A stretch of 64,000 bases of DNA from Pseudomonas hunanensis (GCF_013393325.1 NZ_QJRC01000094.1:1-64000); one strand, 5' to 3'. Shown: positions 51,389 through 60,710, counted from the first letter of the stretch. The notes: generated by a model not told the origin, from the letters alone. Program-made: numbers and translations.

Positions 51389-52294
51389 ATGCAACTGACC
51401 CGCCACGTCGACGCCAATGCGCCGCTCTGCGCGCTCATCCGCACCCTCGCCACACGCCCGGGCTTCGTACCTACACGCCTGCCCCAGGTGCAGGTGCTGA
51501 GCTGGGACCACTATGTCGCCAGCAGCCCACAGATCTACGAACCCAGCCTGATGATCCTGGCCCAGGGCAGCAAGCTGGCGCGGCTGGGGCCACGCACTCT
51601 GGAGTACGGCGCCGGGCATTACCTGGTGCAGGCGTTGTCGGTGCCGTTCATGTGCGAAACCTTCGCCACCCCTGACGCGCCATTGCTGGGCGTGGCGGTG
51701 GACATCGACCGTGGCGTGCTGGGTGAACTGGTGCAGAGCATGGACATGGTGCCGGACGCTGCAGTACAGGCCCAAACACCGCAATCGATGACCTCGGCAG
51801 CACTGGATGCGCCAATGCGCGACAGTGTGGAACGGCTGCTGCATTGCCTGCAGGACCCGCTGGACGCCAAGGTGCTTGGCCCGGGGCGCGTACGCGAGGT
51901 GCTGTATACCGCGCTGCGCGGCCCGCAGGCCGGTGTGTTGCGAGCACTGGTGGAGCAACAGGGGCACTTCGCCCGCATCGGCGCAGCCCTCACCCACCTG
52001 CGCGAGCACTACGCCGAGCCGCTGAGCGTGGAGGCACTGGCCACGCGGGCCAACATGAGTGTTTCTACCTTCCATGAACACTTCAAGCGCTGCACCGACA
52101 TGGCGCCGATGCAGTACTTGAAGCGTTTACGCCTGCTGAAAGCGCAGCAGATGCTGATTGGCGAAGGCCTGGGGGTGGCGCAGGCCGCGCACCGGGTGGG
52201 CTATCAGAGCACGTCGCAGTTCAGCCGCGAGTACAAGCGCCAGTTCGAGCGCAGCCCAGGGGATGAACTGCCGTACCAGAGCTTGCCAGTTTGA
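51389..52294 (+). CDS. AraC-family regulator (AraC_N type)
   Basis: A 301-residue protein with the AraC_N sensor domain (PSLMILAQGSKLARLG, VQALSVPFMCET) and C-terminal HTH pair (VEALATRANMSVSTFHEHFK; AHRVGYQSTSQFSREYKR). Divergent from the alcohol dehydrogenase gene with 181 bp between starts, the typical organisation for YahK/YqhD-like aldehyde-responsive units. Confidence 0.9.
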   Translation: MQLTRHVDANAPLCALIRTLATRPGFVPTRLPQVQVLSWDHYVASSPQIYEPSLMILAQGSKLARLGPRTLEYGAGHYLVQALSVPFMCETFATPDAPLLGVAVDIDRGVLGELVQSMDMVPDAAVQAQTPQSMTSAALDAPMRDSVERLLHCLQDPLDAKVLGPGRVREVLYTALRGPQAGVLRALVEQQGHFARIGAALTHLREHYAEPLSVEALATRANMSVSTFHEHFKRCTDMAPMQYLKRLRLLKAQQMLIGEGLGVAQAAHRVGYQSTSQFSREYKRQFERSPGDELPYQSLPV

Positions 52295-52342
52295 CGGGAT
52301 GGGCCTCGTGGCCGCTTTGCGCCCCCCCACGAACTCAGGCCT

Positions 52343-52939
52343 TCACTGCCGCTCTACCATAGCGATAATTGCGGCCTTGAGCTCGGCCTTGGCCTGCCCG
52401 GCCTCCAACTCCCCTGCTGCAGCCGCCTGGGACAGCGCATCCGCCGCCCCCACCAGCAGGCGCATGCCGGCAACCCCCACGTTGCCGCTGGGCGAAAAAC
52501 CGGCCAACGCTTCGCGGCACTTGTCCAGAAACGGCTGCTCATACGCCCGTTTCAGCGCTTCCATTTCCGGCGACCCGGCCAGCGCTGCCGACACACCCGG
52601 TATTTCCCGGCCCTGGCTCATCACGCAGTCCACGTAGGCCTCGGCAATCACCTGGGCTCGGCTGACCAGGCTGTCTTCGCAGTTGGCCAGGGCCTGCGCC
52701 AGCATCTGCGACTGACGCGCATCGTATTCCTGGTACAGCGCCACCAGCAGCCCGGTGCGGGTATCGAAATGGTCATAGACCACCGGCTTGGTTACCCCAG
52801 CCTGTTCGGCCAGGCGCCCCAGGCTCAGGGCATCCGTCCCCTCCACACCCACCAGTTGCCAGGCCACATCCAGCAACTGCCTGCGGCGTTCGTCGCGGTT
52901 CAGCCGTTTACGCACCGGGGTGCGATCGTCGCTTGACAT
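52343..52939 (-). CDS. TetR-family transcriptional repressor
   Basis: A 198-residue TetR protein. The HTH (residues about 20-65; SLGRLAEQAGVTKPVVYDHF) is followed by a helical ligand domain. It is divergent from a quinone reductase gene. Tandem GTAACTTAC repeats lie between the two starts. Probably an autoregulated sensor of an electrophile or quinone. Confidence 0.9.
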   Translation of the reverse strand: MSSDDRTPVRKRLNRDERRRQLLDVAWQLVGVEGTDALSLGRLAEQAGVTKPVVYDHFDTRTGLLVALYQEYDARQSQMLAQALANCEDSLVSRAQVIAEAYVDCVMSQGREIPGVSAALAGSPEMEALKRAYEQPFLDKCREALAGFSPSGNVGVAGMRLLVGAADALSQAAAAGELEAGQAKAELKAAIIAMVERQ

Positions 52940-52955
52940 TGCTTACCTACCAAAA

Positions 52956-52978
52956 GTAACTTACTGAACGTAACTTAC
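52956..52978. promoter_or_regulatory. tandem TetR-type operator
   Basis: GTAACTTAC occurs at 52956-52964 and 52970-52978; each is a near-perfect 9-bp palindrome, and their centres are 14 bp apart. The site is 17 nt before the TetR start and 54 nt before the divergent gene. Confidence 0.7.
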
Positions 52979-53031
52979 CTCGAGTATATAGCGCTCAGGG
53001 TCATTCCGCATCCCGTCTTGGAGAACCCACC

Positions 53032-53682
53032 ATGCACGCCTTGATCGTCGTCGGTCATCACGACCCGCAATCCCTCACTCACGCCCTTGCCCGCCAAGTC
53101 GTCGAAGGCCTTGCCAGTGCTGGGCACACTGGCGAAATCGCCGACCTGGCCAGTGAAGGTTTCGACCCACGCTTTGGCCTGGCCGATCACGCGGTGCACC
53201 GCCGCCAGGCAGCGCCACCGGCTGACGTACTGAAGGAGCAGGCGCGCATCGACCGCGCCGATGCCCTGGTACTGGTTTTCCCCATCTATTGGTGGTCGTT
53301 GCCGGCTTTGCTCAAAGGCTGGGTCGAGCGGGTATTCAGCAATGGTTGGGCGTTCGACTACGAAGGGGGCGTTAGCGTCAAGAAGCTGCGCGGCATGAAG
53401 GTGCACCTGGTCGGTGTTGCCGGCGCCGACAGCGGTACCTTCGATCGGCATGGCTATGCCGAGGCCATGCGCGTGCAGATCGAGCACGGCATCTTCGACT
53501 ACTGCGGCGCCGAAGTACTGGGTTCGACCTTGCTGGACGACAGCGAAGGCCCCAGCCAGGTTCGCCATTTGCAGCACGCCAACGCCTTGGGCAAAAAGCT
53601 GTTTGCCGAACTCAGGCCGCTGCCTGATCCCTACGAGAGTGCCTTCCCATTGCAGGAAATCAAACGACCCAGCTACTATTGA
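53032..53682 (+). CDS. NAD(P)H-dependent quinone reductase/flavodoxin-fold oxidoreductase
   Basis: A 216-residue flavodoxin-like enzyme of the MdaB/KefF/NQO group with N-terminal LIVVGHHDPQSLTHAL, the FPIYWWSLPALLKGWVERVF block and a GxxG turn GVAGADSG. It likely reduces quinones or azo/nitro compounds under TetR control. Its stop codon lies within a Fur-like box that serves the next operon. Confidence 0.88.
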   Translation: MHALIVVGHHDPQSLTHALARQVVEGLASAGHTGEIADLASEGFDPRFGLADHAVHRRQAAPPADVLKEQARIDRADALVLVFPIYWWSLPALLKGWVERVFSNGWAFDYEGGVSVKKLRGMKVHLVGVAGADSGTFDRHGYAEAMRVQIEHGIFDYCGAEVLGSTLLDDSEGPSQVRHLQHANALGKKLFAELRPLPDPYESAFPLQEIKRPSYY

Positions 53683-53698
53683 GAACGATTTTCACTCA
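53680..53698. promoter_or_regulatory. Fur-like box for the ECF sigma operon
   Basis: TGAGAACGATTTTCACTCA resembles the Fur consensus (GATAATGATTTTCATTATC-type core). It overlaps the stop codon of the quinone reductase and is 18-36 nt before the sigma start. Confidence 0.65.
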
Positions 53699-53715
53699 CG
53701 ACCGGATACCAGGCG

Positions 53716-54222
53716 TTGGACAGCACATCGACCCGTAAACTGGGCTTTTTCTTCAGCGACCACCATCGCTGGTTGCTCCAGCATATCCACAAACGCCTGC
53801 GTAACCACGCCGACGCCGAGGATACCGCGGCCGAAACGTTCTGCCAGATGCTCGGCGCGCGTGTCGATCCAGACAGCATTCAGCAGCCTCGCGCCTACCT
53901 CACCATCATTGCTCGCCGGCTGATCTTCGACCGCCACCGTCGTCGCCAGCTCGAGCACGCCTATCTGGAACATCTGGCGCGGCTGCCGGAGGCCGTAGCG
54001 CCATCGGCCGAGGAGCAGCTGCTGCTGATCGAGGCCTTGGTGACCATCGATCAGGCACTGGACGGCTTGCCAGCGGTCGTCAAAGCCACCTTCCTCTATA
54101 GCCAGCTCGACGGCATGCACTACGCCGACATCGCCGCAAAGCTGCAGATCAGCGAGCGCTCGGTCAGCCGCTACATGAAACAGGCGCTTCGCCAATGTTA
54201 CCTGTGCGAGGTGCAGGCATGA
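53716..54222 (+). CDS. ECF sigma factor (iron-siderophore signalling type)
   Basis: A 168-residue FecI/PvdS-like sigma factor. Region 2 (HKRLRNHADAEDTAAETFCQ) and region 4 (TFLYSQLDGMHYADIAAKL, ISERSVSRYMKQAL) are clear. The start is TTG at 53716, as no upstream in-frame ATG/GTG exists before the Fur box. The last 4 nt overlap the anti-sigma gene. It should transcribe the downstream TonB receptor when the matching ferri-siderophore is sensed. Confidence 0.9.
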   Translation: MDSTSTRKLGFFFSDHHRWLLQHIHKRLRNHADAEDTAAETFCQMLGARVDPDSIQQPRAYLTIIARRLIFDRHRRRQLEHAYLEHLARLPEAVAPSAEEQLLLIEALVTIDQALDGLPAVVKATFLYSQLDGMHYADIAAKLQISERSVSRYMKQALRQCYLCEVQA

Positions 54223-55193
54223 GCAGGCCAGCCCTCGACCGGGTCAGCGAGCAGGCCATCGACTGGATGGTCGAGCTCAGGGCCGCTACGCCTGATGCAG
54301 CGCTGCTGCAACGGGTCAGGCTCTGGCTGCAGCAGGACCCCGCTCATCAACAGGCCTGGAACCGCCTGGAACAACGCCTTGGCCACCCGCTCGCCGCATT
54401 GCACGCCCTCGATCAACGGGCCCCTGGCCAAGCCGCAGAGGCGCGCCGATTGCTGATGCAGCCGACTCGCTCACGGCGTGACGTACTGGGCGCTATGGCA
54501 AGCCTGGGGCTGTTGGGCACGGCGCTGTGGGGTGGATGGCGCAGTGACACTGCCCAAGGCTGGCTGGCCGACTTGCACACCGGCCGTGGCGAGCGACGCA
54601 GCTTCACTTTGGCGGACGGCAGTCGCCTGAGCCTGAACAGCGCCAGTGCGGTCGACGTGCAGTTCGATGCCGGGCAGCGTCTTGTGGTGCTGCGTCACGG
54701 TGAGTTGCTGATCCAGGTTGCACGCGACCCGCTGCGTCCCCTGCGCGTGCGCACCGCGCAAGGGCAAGTGCAGGCGTTGGGAACGCGCTTTCTGGTCAGC
54801 CAGGAGGAAGATGCCACCCGGGTGGTGGTACTGCAGCACAGTGTCCGCGCCAGTTTGGCCGATGGCCAATGGGCCGAGCTGCAGCAAGGGCAGGCCGCGC
54901 TGCTGCGCAGTAACACCCTCGAACGGCTGACGGGCGAACAACAGCAACGCGCTGCATGGCTGGAGGGCCGCCTGGAAGTCCTCGACCAGCCCCTGCATGA
55001 GGTGGTCGACGCGCTGCGCCCCTACCAGCGTGGCTACATTCGGCTCGCCCCCGCGGCACGCGGTCTGCGGGTACAAGGCGTATTTCCTCTGGACCAGCCA
55101 CAACAGGCGTTGAAGGCGTTGGCCGAAGCGCTGCCAATCAGCGTGGAACGCTATGGCCCGTGGCTGATGCTGATCGACCTGAAAACCCCTTGA
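54219..55193 (+). CDS. FecR-family anti-sigma/sigma regulator
   Basis: A 324-residue inner-membrane regulator: a cytoplasmic N-terminal domain with WMVELRA and WLQQDPAHQQAW, a membrane helix (about 90-107, AMASLGLLGTALWGGW) and a periplasmic FecR domain with RGERRSFTLADGSRLSLNS, plus a C-terminal STN-contacting part. It holds the ECF sigma factor until the receptor signals. Start overlaps the sigma stop. Confidence 0.9.
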   Translation: MSRPALDRVSEQAIDWMVELRAATPDAALLQRVRLWLQQDPAHQQAWNRLEQRLGHPLAALHALDQRAPGQAAEARRLLMQPTRSRRDVLGAMASLGLLGTALWGGWRSDTAQGWLADLHTGRGERRSFTLADGSRLSLNSASAVDVQFDAGQRLVVLRHGELLIQVARDPLRPLRVRTAQGQVQALGTRFLVSQEEDATRVVVLQHSVRASLADGQWAELQQGQAALLRSNTLERLTGEQQQRAAWLEGRLEVLDQPLHEVVDALRPYQRGYIRLAPAARGLRVQGVFPLDQPQQALKALAEALPISVERYGPWLMLIDLKTP

Positions 55194-55199
55194 TAAAAA

Positions 55200-55222
55200 T
55201 ATTTATCAAAATCATTCGCAAT
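55200..55222. promoter_or_regulatory. Fur-like box upstream of the TonB receptor
   Basis: The segment ATTTATCAAAATCATTCGCAAT (read from about 55201) resembles a Fur box in reverse (GCGAATGATTTTGATAAAT). It lies 65 nt before the receptor start, so the receptor may be transcribed both by the sigma factor and under Fur. Confidence 0.6.
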
Positions 55223-55286
55223 GGTGGCAAGTTTTTTTTGTTCGTCCCACATACCTCCTGACAGCCACTTCATTCGGGAGTAATCC

Positions 55287-57716
55287 GTGTACAACCCCTT
55301 GCCCCGCGCCCTGCCTCTGGTCGCCGCCTTGGCCAGCTTCAACGTGCTAGCCCAGGCGCAAACCCAGATGTTCGACCTGCCGCCCGCCAGCCTGGCTCAA
55401 ACGCTCAACCGCATCGCCAGCCAAAGCGGCCACATCATCGCGCTGGAGCCTGCACTGGTGCGCGGCAAGCAAGCACCTGCCGTGGTCGGCCAGATGAGTG
55501 CCGAACAGGCCATGCAAGCTGCTCTGGCCGGCAGCGGCCTGCAGCTGCGGGTTTCCAGCGAGGGGCATTTCAGTGTCGCCCCCGCCAGCCTGGGCGGCGA
55601 CGTCATGGAGCTGGGCAGCACCAGCATCACCGACAACTACGTGGATGCAACCAGCGAAGGCACAGGTTCCTATGCCGCCCGTGCGGTGACCCTCGGCAAA
55701 GGCACGCACACTCTCAAGGAGATCCCCCAGTCGGTCACCGTCATCACGCGCAAGCAACTGGATGACCAGGGCATCACCGATTTGCAGGACGCGCTCAACC
55801 ACACCACGGGCATTGTCGGCGCGCAGGGCATTGGCCCTGGCGTGGTGGTGACCTCGCGTGGTTTCCAGATCGATGACTGGCAGTACGACGGTGTGCCGAT
55901 TCCGCGAAACAACTATTCGCTGGGCAACTGGGCAACCCAGGACCTGGTGTTCTTCGACCGAGTGGAGATCCTGCGCGGTGCTTCAGGCCTGCTGCAGGGC
56001 ACAGGTAGCCCCGGCGGCGCGATCAACCTGGTGCGCAAGCGCGGCCAGGCAACCCCGACCGTTACCCTCACCGGCAAAGCTGGCTCCTGGGACCATTACG
56101 GCCTGCAGCTTGACGCCGGCGGCCCGTTGACCGCCGATGGCCGTGTACGCGGACGGCTCGTGGCCGACGAAGACCAAAGCGACAGCTTCATCGACTACCA
56201 GTGGAGCAAATCGCATTCGTTGTACGGCGCGCTGGACATCGACCTGAATGACGCCACTACCGTGGGTGCTGGCATCAGCTACAACCGCCAGCAGTCGCGA
56301 CCGATGCTGCGGGGTATCCCCCGCTACGCCACGGGCAAGCCGGTCGACGTACCGCGCTCGACCTACACCGGCGCTCGCTGGAGCCGTGCCGAGACCGACG
56401 TCACCACCTATTACCTGGACCTGGAGCACCGTTTCAACGAGGACTGGGCTTTCAAGGCCGCTGCAGTGCGCATGGACGAGACCAACACGTCGACCCACCA
56501 GCGCACCCAGACCGTCGGTGAAGGCCTTGAGCCTGACGGCAGTGGCGTCGAGTATGCAGACTGGATCACCGACTTCCATTCCACCAAGCTGGGCCTGGAC
56601 ATGAACGTGGTCGGCCACTTCGACACAGGCCCCGTAGCACATGAAGTGACCTTTGGCGGCAACTACTCCAAGCTCACCAGCGATGATGGTTACTGGCGCA
56701 CCTTTGGTGGCAATGACAGCATCTTCGGCATCGACCATGACCGCCCCGAGCCTAGCCGTGACAGCCTGCTTGCCGCGCCCTTCGGGCGCCACGAAAGCAG
56801 TGGCTATGATATTCGCCAGAAAGGACTGTACGGTGCCTGGCGCGTCAAACCGACCGACAGGTTGACGCTGATTCTCGGGTCACGCGTCAGCTGGTTCGAC
56901 TACAGCTACGCAAGCACCACGTACCGCGGGCTGAACCCGGGCCAGGTCAACCCCACCAGCCGCATGACCGAAACGGGTGAGGTCACCCCGTATGCAGGTT
57001 TTGTCTACGACCTGACCCGCGAATGGGCCTGGTACGCAAGCTACACAGACGTCTTCGTACCGCAAACCGAACGCGCCGTTGGCAATACACCGCTCAAACC
57101 GGTGATTGGCAGCAACTACGAAACGGGCCTCAAGGGCGAACTGCTTGACGGCCGGGTCAACGCTTCGATCGCGCTGTTCCGCTACGATCAGGAAAACCGC
57201 GCGGTCACCGATACAACCTCGGGGTTCGCCTGCGATGACTGGTACTGTTCAACAGCGTCGGGCAAGGTACGCAGCCAGGGTGTCGAAGCCGAGATCAGCG
57301 GTGAAGTGCTGAGTGGCCTGCAATTGTTCGCAGGCTACACCTACAACACCACCAAATTCCTTGAAGACCCTGTCGACAAAGGCCGCACATTCAGCCAGTG
57401 GACACCCAAACACATGCTGCGCGCCTGGGCCGATTACACGCTGCCACTGGACGGCCAGCGCTGGAGTACAGGCCTTGGCTTCACCACCCAAAGCCATACC
57501 CTGGGTTACGAGCGCACCTACACCGTGCCGGGCTATACGGTGTGGAGCGCGCGCCTGGCCTATCAGCTGACCCCGGAAGTGAACGTTGCCGTCAACGCCA
57601 ACAACCTGTTCGACAAGAAGTACTGGGTCGCAGGCTTCAACCAGCTCAATGGCAGCAACAACTTTGGCGAGCCGCGTAACTTCCTGTTGACGGTCAAGTA
57701 CACCCCAGAGCTCTAA
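55287..57716 (+). CDS. TonB-dependent siderophore receptor with signalling domain
   Basis: An 809-residue outer-membrane receptor. The signal peptide is followed by an N-terminal STN signalling domain (about residues 28-95, FDLPPASLAQTLNRIA), then a plug beginning near KEIPQSVTVITRKQL and a beta-barrel that ends FLLTVKYTPEL. The STN domain and the adjacent sigma/FecR genes identify a trans-envelope signalling receptor (FpvA/FiuA/FoxA class). The barrel would bind a hydroxamate-type ferri-siderophore; whether xenosiderophore or self cannot be decided. GTG start at 55287 after CGGGAG. Confidence 0.92.
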   Translation: MYNPLPRALPLVAALASFNVLAQAQTQMFDLPPASLAQTLNRIASQSGHIIALEPALVRGKQAPAVVGQMSAEQAMQAALAGSGLQLRVSSEGHFSVAPASLGGDVMELGSTSITDNYVDATSEGTGSYAARAVTLGKGTHTLKEIPQSVTVITRKQLDDQGITDLQDALNHTTGIVGAQGIGPGVVVTSRGFQIDDWQYDGVPIPRNNYSLGNWATQDLVFFDRVEILRGASGLLQGTGSPGGAINLVRKRGQATPTVTLTGKAGSWDHYGLQLDAGGPLTADGRVRGRLVADEDQSDSFIDYQWSKSHSLYGALDIDLNDATTVGAGISYNRQQSRPMLRGIPRYATGKPVDVPRSTYTGARWSRAETDVTTYYLDLEHRFNEDWAFKAAAVRMDETNTSTHQRTQTVGEGLEPDGSGVEYADWITDFHSTKLGLDMNVVGHFDTGPVAHEVTFGGNYSKLTSDDGYWRTFGGNDSIFGIDHDRPEPSRDSLLAAPFGRHESSGYDIRQKGLYGAWRVKPTDRLTLILGSRVSWFDYSYASTTYRGLNPGQVNPTSRMTETGEVTPYAGFVYDLTREWAWYASYTDVFVPQTERAVGNTPLKPVIGSNYETGLKGELLDGRVNASIALFRYDQENRAVTDTTSGFACDDWYCSTASGKVRSQGVEAEISGEVLSGLQLFAGYTYNTTKFLEDPVDKGRTFSQWTPKHMLRAWADYTLPLDGQRWSTGLGFTTQSHTLGYERTYTVPGYTVWSARLAYQLTPEVNVAVNANNLFDKKYWVAGFNQLNGSNNFGEPRNFLLTVKYTPEL

Positions 57717-57723
57717 CCCCAGG

Positions 57724-58269
57724 TCATTGCGCCAGCGGCCACTGCGCCAATGGCCAGTAGGCGCCCTTGCGCGACTCGTAAAGCGTGAAGTGTCGCGCGG
57801 TGAGGTAGAACTCCGGCGCGCTGCTGGCCTCGGGTGGCTGGCCGTGGTAGTCCCTGGACAGCGTCAGGTGCGGCCGATACTCACGGTTGGCCGCCTCCAC
57901 CCCCAACGGCAGCAGCGCCTGCTGCAAGCCGTACACCAGGTGCAACAGGGCCGGCGGTGTCTGCTGTGCCTCCAGCACCAGGGCCCCGGCCCGCTGCCAC
58001 ACCTGCAAACGGTCGAGTAACAGCCGCGGCGCCGTGGCCGGCAGCGCCAGTTGATCGACCGCCGCGCAGATCGCTGGCAGCTGGGCGGCGTCCACATCAC
58101 CGAGGAACAGCAGCGTGACGTGGAAATTGGCTGCCGGCACCGGTTTGCCGCTGCGCAGGCTCAGGCCCCGGCGCCATTGGGCCAGAGCACTGCGCTGGGC
58201 ATCGCTGACCGGCAAGGCGAAGAACAGCCGTTTGAACGGGCTACCGCTGGGGCGTATATCCTGAACCAT
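57724..58269 (-). CDS. thpR: RNA 2',3'-cyclic phosphodiesterase
   Basis: A 181-residue 2H phosphoesterase with the two HxT motifs FHVTLLF and RPHLTLSR. The family hydrolyses 2',3'-cyclic phosphate ends of RNA/tRNA. ATG 58269 is used instead of an upstream extension. Converges on the receptor gene with 7 bp between stops. Confidence 0.9.
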   Translation of the reverse strand: MVQDIRPSGSPFKRLFFALPVSDAQRSALAQWRRGLSLRSGKPVPAANFHVTLLFLGDVDAAQLPAICAAVDQLALPATAPRLLLDRLQVWQRAGALVLEAQQTPPALLHLVYGLQQALLPLGVEAANREYRPHLTLSRDYHGQPPEASSAPEFYLTARHFTLYESRKGAYWPLAQWPLAQ

Positions 58270-58427
58270 ACAAACTCCCTGACATGAAACGTTTGCGCAA
58301 GACTGTAGGGCATTACACCAATGTCGCCCCACCGTTTCGTAACAATAAGTACAAACTGCCCCCATGATTGTTTATGCTGGCGAGCTTATGCCATGGCGCA
58401 TGGCCATTTTTCGACAAGTAAACGTCC

Positions 58428-59327
58428 ATGAAAATTGCACTCGTACTTATCTTCGTCCTCTCGATCGCCTATGTTCACCTGCGCGGTCGGGTTCGCCACA
58501 AGCTGACGCGTCAGCTGGGCGACCACTCCAGCTTCCTGGCCCCGGTCAACAGCTTTCTGTACCTGTTTTCCAAGCACCCGGCCAAGCCTTACCTGCCGGT
58601 TGAGGCTTTTCCCGAACTGAAACCGCTGCAGGACCACTGGCAGGAGATCCGCGAGGAAGGCCGCCAGCTGCTGCACGTAGGCGAAATCAAGAAGTCCGAC
58701 AATTACGATGACGTCGGTTTCAACTCGTTCTTCAAAACCGGCTGGAAGCGCTTCTACCTGAAGTGGTACGGCGAGAGCCACCCGTCGGCGATGGCGCTGT
58801 GCCCACGCACCACCGAGCTGTTGCAAGGTATCGGCACAGTCAAGGCTGCCATGTTCGCCACCCTGCCGCCGGGTGCCAAGCTGGTGCGCCACCGTGACCC
58901 GTATGCGGGCTCGTACCGCTATCATCTTGGCCTGGACACGCCGAACGACGACGGCTGCTACATCGACGTGGACGGCGAGAAGTACTCGTGGCGCGATGGC
59001 GAGGGGGTGATCTTCGACGAAACCTACATCCACTACGCGGCCAACACCACCGAGCATAACCGCATCATCCTGTTCTGCGACGTCGAACGCCCGCTCAAGT
59101 ACCGCTGGGCAACCGCGTTCAACCGCTGGTTCAGCCGAAATGTCATGGCCGCCGCCGCTGCGCCCAACGATGCCAGCGACAAGACCGGGGGCATCAACCG
59201 CCTGTTCACCCGCATCTACAAGATCCGCGAGCGTGGCAAGGCGCTGAAGAAGCGCAACCGCATGCGTTACTACCTGGAGAAATGGGCAGTGGTCGCAGCG
59301 TTGGTGCTGGTGTTCATCTACATCTGA
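58428..59327 (+). CDS. lpxO: lipid A 2-hydroxylase-like Fe(II)/2-oxoglutarate dioxygenase
   Basis: A 299-residue membrane-bound aspartyl/asparaginyl beta-hydroxylase-fold enzyme. An N-terminal membrane helix (ALVLIFVLSIAYVHL) and a C-terminal helix (VVAALVLVFIYI) flank the dioxygenase core. Iron ligands are in VRHRDPYAGS and ETYIHYA. LpxO 2-hydroxylates a secondary acyl chain of lipid A at the inner membrane. A hairpin terminator follows. Confidence 0.88.
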   Translation: MKIALVLIFVLSIAYVHLRGRVRHKLTRQLGDHSSFLAPVNSFLYLFSKHPAKPYLPVEAFPELKPLQDHWQEIREEGRQLLHVGEIKKSDNYDDVGFNSFFKTGWKRFYLKWYGESHPSAMALCPRTTELLQGIGTVKAAMFATLPPGAKLVRHRDPYAGSYRYHLGLDTPNDDGCYIDVDGEKYSWRDGEGVIFDETYIHYAANTTEHNRIILFCDVERPLKYRWATAFNRWFSRNVMAAAAAPNDASDKTGGINRLFTRIYKIRERGKALKKRNRMRYYLEKWAVVAALVLVFIYI

Positions 59328-59338
59328 ACCGTGTAGGC

Positions 59339-59359
59339 GCGGGCTTGGTGCAAGCCCGC
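59339..59359 (+). terminator. hairpin after lpxO
   Basis: GCGGGCTT (59339-59346) and AAGCCCGC (59352-59359) enclose a 5-nt loop; no strong T-run. Confidence 0.6.
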
Positions 59360-59460
59360 TGCCAAAGGCCCACTGCATGACCACCAAAGTACAAGCCTCG
59401 CACTTGCCACTCTTCGACTAGCCTGAAAGCTCCACTCGCAAACCCCCCAAGGTGAAGACG

Positions 59461-59805
59461 ATGAGCATGATGGACTGGGACGCCTACCGTAAGCAGTTGA
59501 TGGCCGGCATCGGCGATCTCAAGCAACTCTCACCCGACACCGTGGCCGGTTATGTGACCGCCAGCGGTGCTGGGGCCAAGACCAACCACCTGGACGCCAA
59601 GACCCGCGAGCTGATCTCCCTGGCCGTGGCCGTGACCACCCGCTGCGACGGCTGCATCGCCGTGCATTCGCAACAGGCGGTCAAGCATGGCGCCAGCCGC
59701 GAGGAAATTGCCGAAGCGCTTGGCGTAGCGGTGGCGATGAATGCTGGGGCCGCACTGGTCTACTCAGCGCGTGCCATGGACGCGGTGGGCAAGGCCAACG
59801 GTTGA
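59461..59805 (+). CDS. carboxymuconolactone decarboxylase/AhpD-family protein
   Basis: A 114-residue AhpD-like protein with the redox motif CDGC followed by His (TRCDGCIAVHSQQ) and the preceding conserved Glu in RELISLAVAV. Such proteins often act in peroxide or alkyl-hydroperoxide defence. ATG 59461 is chosen over an in-frame GTG at 59452. Confidence 0.88.
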   Translation: MSMMDWDAYRKQLMAGIGDLKQLSPDTVAGYVTASGAGAKTNHLDAKTRELISLAVAVTTRCDGCIAVHSQQAVKHGASREEIAEALGVAVAMNAGAALVYSARAMDAVGKANG

Positions 59806-59883
59806 GCACAAACGGCGTCGCCGCCCTTGCGCGACGGCGCCGCGCCACCCAGACTGGGCGGCTTAGCCCGCGCAGGAACCCGC

Positions 59884-60453
59884 ATGATCCACATTCGCCC
59901 CATGACGCCCGAAGACTTCGACCGTTTCTGGCCTACCTTCCAAGCCATTGTCCAGGCCCGTGAAACCTACGCCTTCGAGCCAGCCCTGAGCGTCGAACAG
60001 GCTCGCCAGCTGTGGCTGGAGCTGCCCTTGCATACGTTGCTGGCTGAAGAAGATGGCGAGCTGCTGGGTTCCTACTACCTCAAGGCCAATGCTGCCGGGC
60101 CTGGCGCACATGTGGGCAATTGCGGCTACATGGTCTGCGAACAGGCGCGCGGCCGGGGCGTGGCGCGCCTGATGTGCGAACACTCGCAGAAGCTGGCGCG
60201 CCAGGAAGGTTTTCTGGCCCTGCAGTTCAACTCGGTGGTGGCCAGCAATGAAGTGGCCGTGGCGCTTTGGCACAAGCTGGGCTTCGAGACCGTTGGCCGC
60301 TTGCCCAAGGCCTATCGCCATGCCCGCCTGGGGCTGGTGGACTGCCTGGTGATGTACAAATGGCTGGCGGATGAGCCGGTGGTAGAGAAGCCCCCGCTGT
60401 TGATCGGGCGCAAGAACATCGAGGCACGGGTTTCGCGGCGCCGCGGACGCTAG
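59884..60453 (+). CDS. GNAT family N-acetyltransferase
   Basis: A 189-residue GNAT protein with the acetyl-CoA loop region QARGRGVARLMCEH (R/Q-x-x-G-x-G/A pattern) and the C-terminal ALWHKLGFETVGRLP. Substrate unknown. Start at ATG 59884 after a GC-rich leader. Confidence 0.88.
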   Translation: MIHIRPMTPEDFDRFWPTFQAIVQARETYAFEPALSVEQARQLWLELPLHTLLAEEDGELLGSYYLKANAAGPGAHVGNCGYMVCEQARGRGVARLMCEHSQKLARQEGFLALQFNSVVASNEVAVALWHKLGFETVGRLPKAYRHARLGLVDCLVMYKWLADEPVVEKPPLLIGRKNIEARVSRRRGR

Positions 60454-60533
60454 CCTTTGCAGGCCTAACCCACCTCCATTGCCCAAGCAAATTTGACGCC
60501 CCCGCGTTTCAATGGTCAGATGCGCGCCAGTTT

Positions 60534-60710
60534 CAGGTGTCCTGCGCCGCCGCGCGCAGGGTGAAACGGGAAGCCGGTGCGTCGTGTTGCCCACGACAAG
60601 TCCGGCGCTGCCCCCGCAACGGTAAGCGAGCGAACCCTTCGAGATACCACTGTGCTCCGGCATGGGAAGGTGAAGGTTTCATGCCCCTCGCAAGCCCGGA
60701 GACCGGCCTG
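60534..60710 (+). ncRNA. cobalamin riboswitch
   Basis: Conserved B12 riboswitch blocks occur in order: CAGGTGTCCTGCGCC then GCAGGGTGAAACGGGAAGC (P1-P3 area), CCCCCGCAACGGTAAGCGAG core, CACTGTG, CATGGGAAGGTGAAGG, and AAGCCCGGAGACCGGCC, the B12 box. It lies 124 nt before a TonB receptor start; an additional GCAGG...CCTGC hairpin downstream could be the expression platform. Confidence 0.92.
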
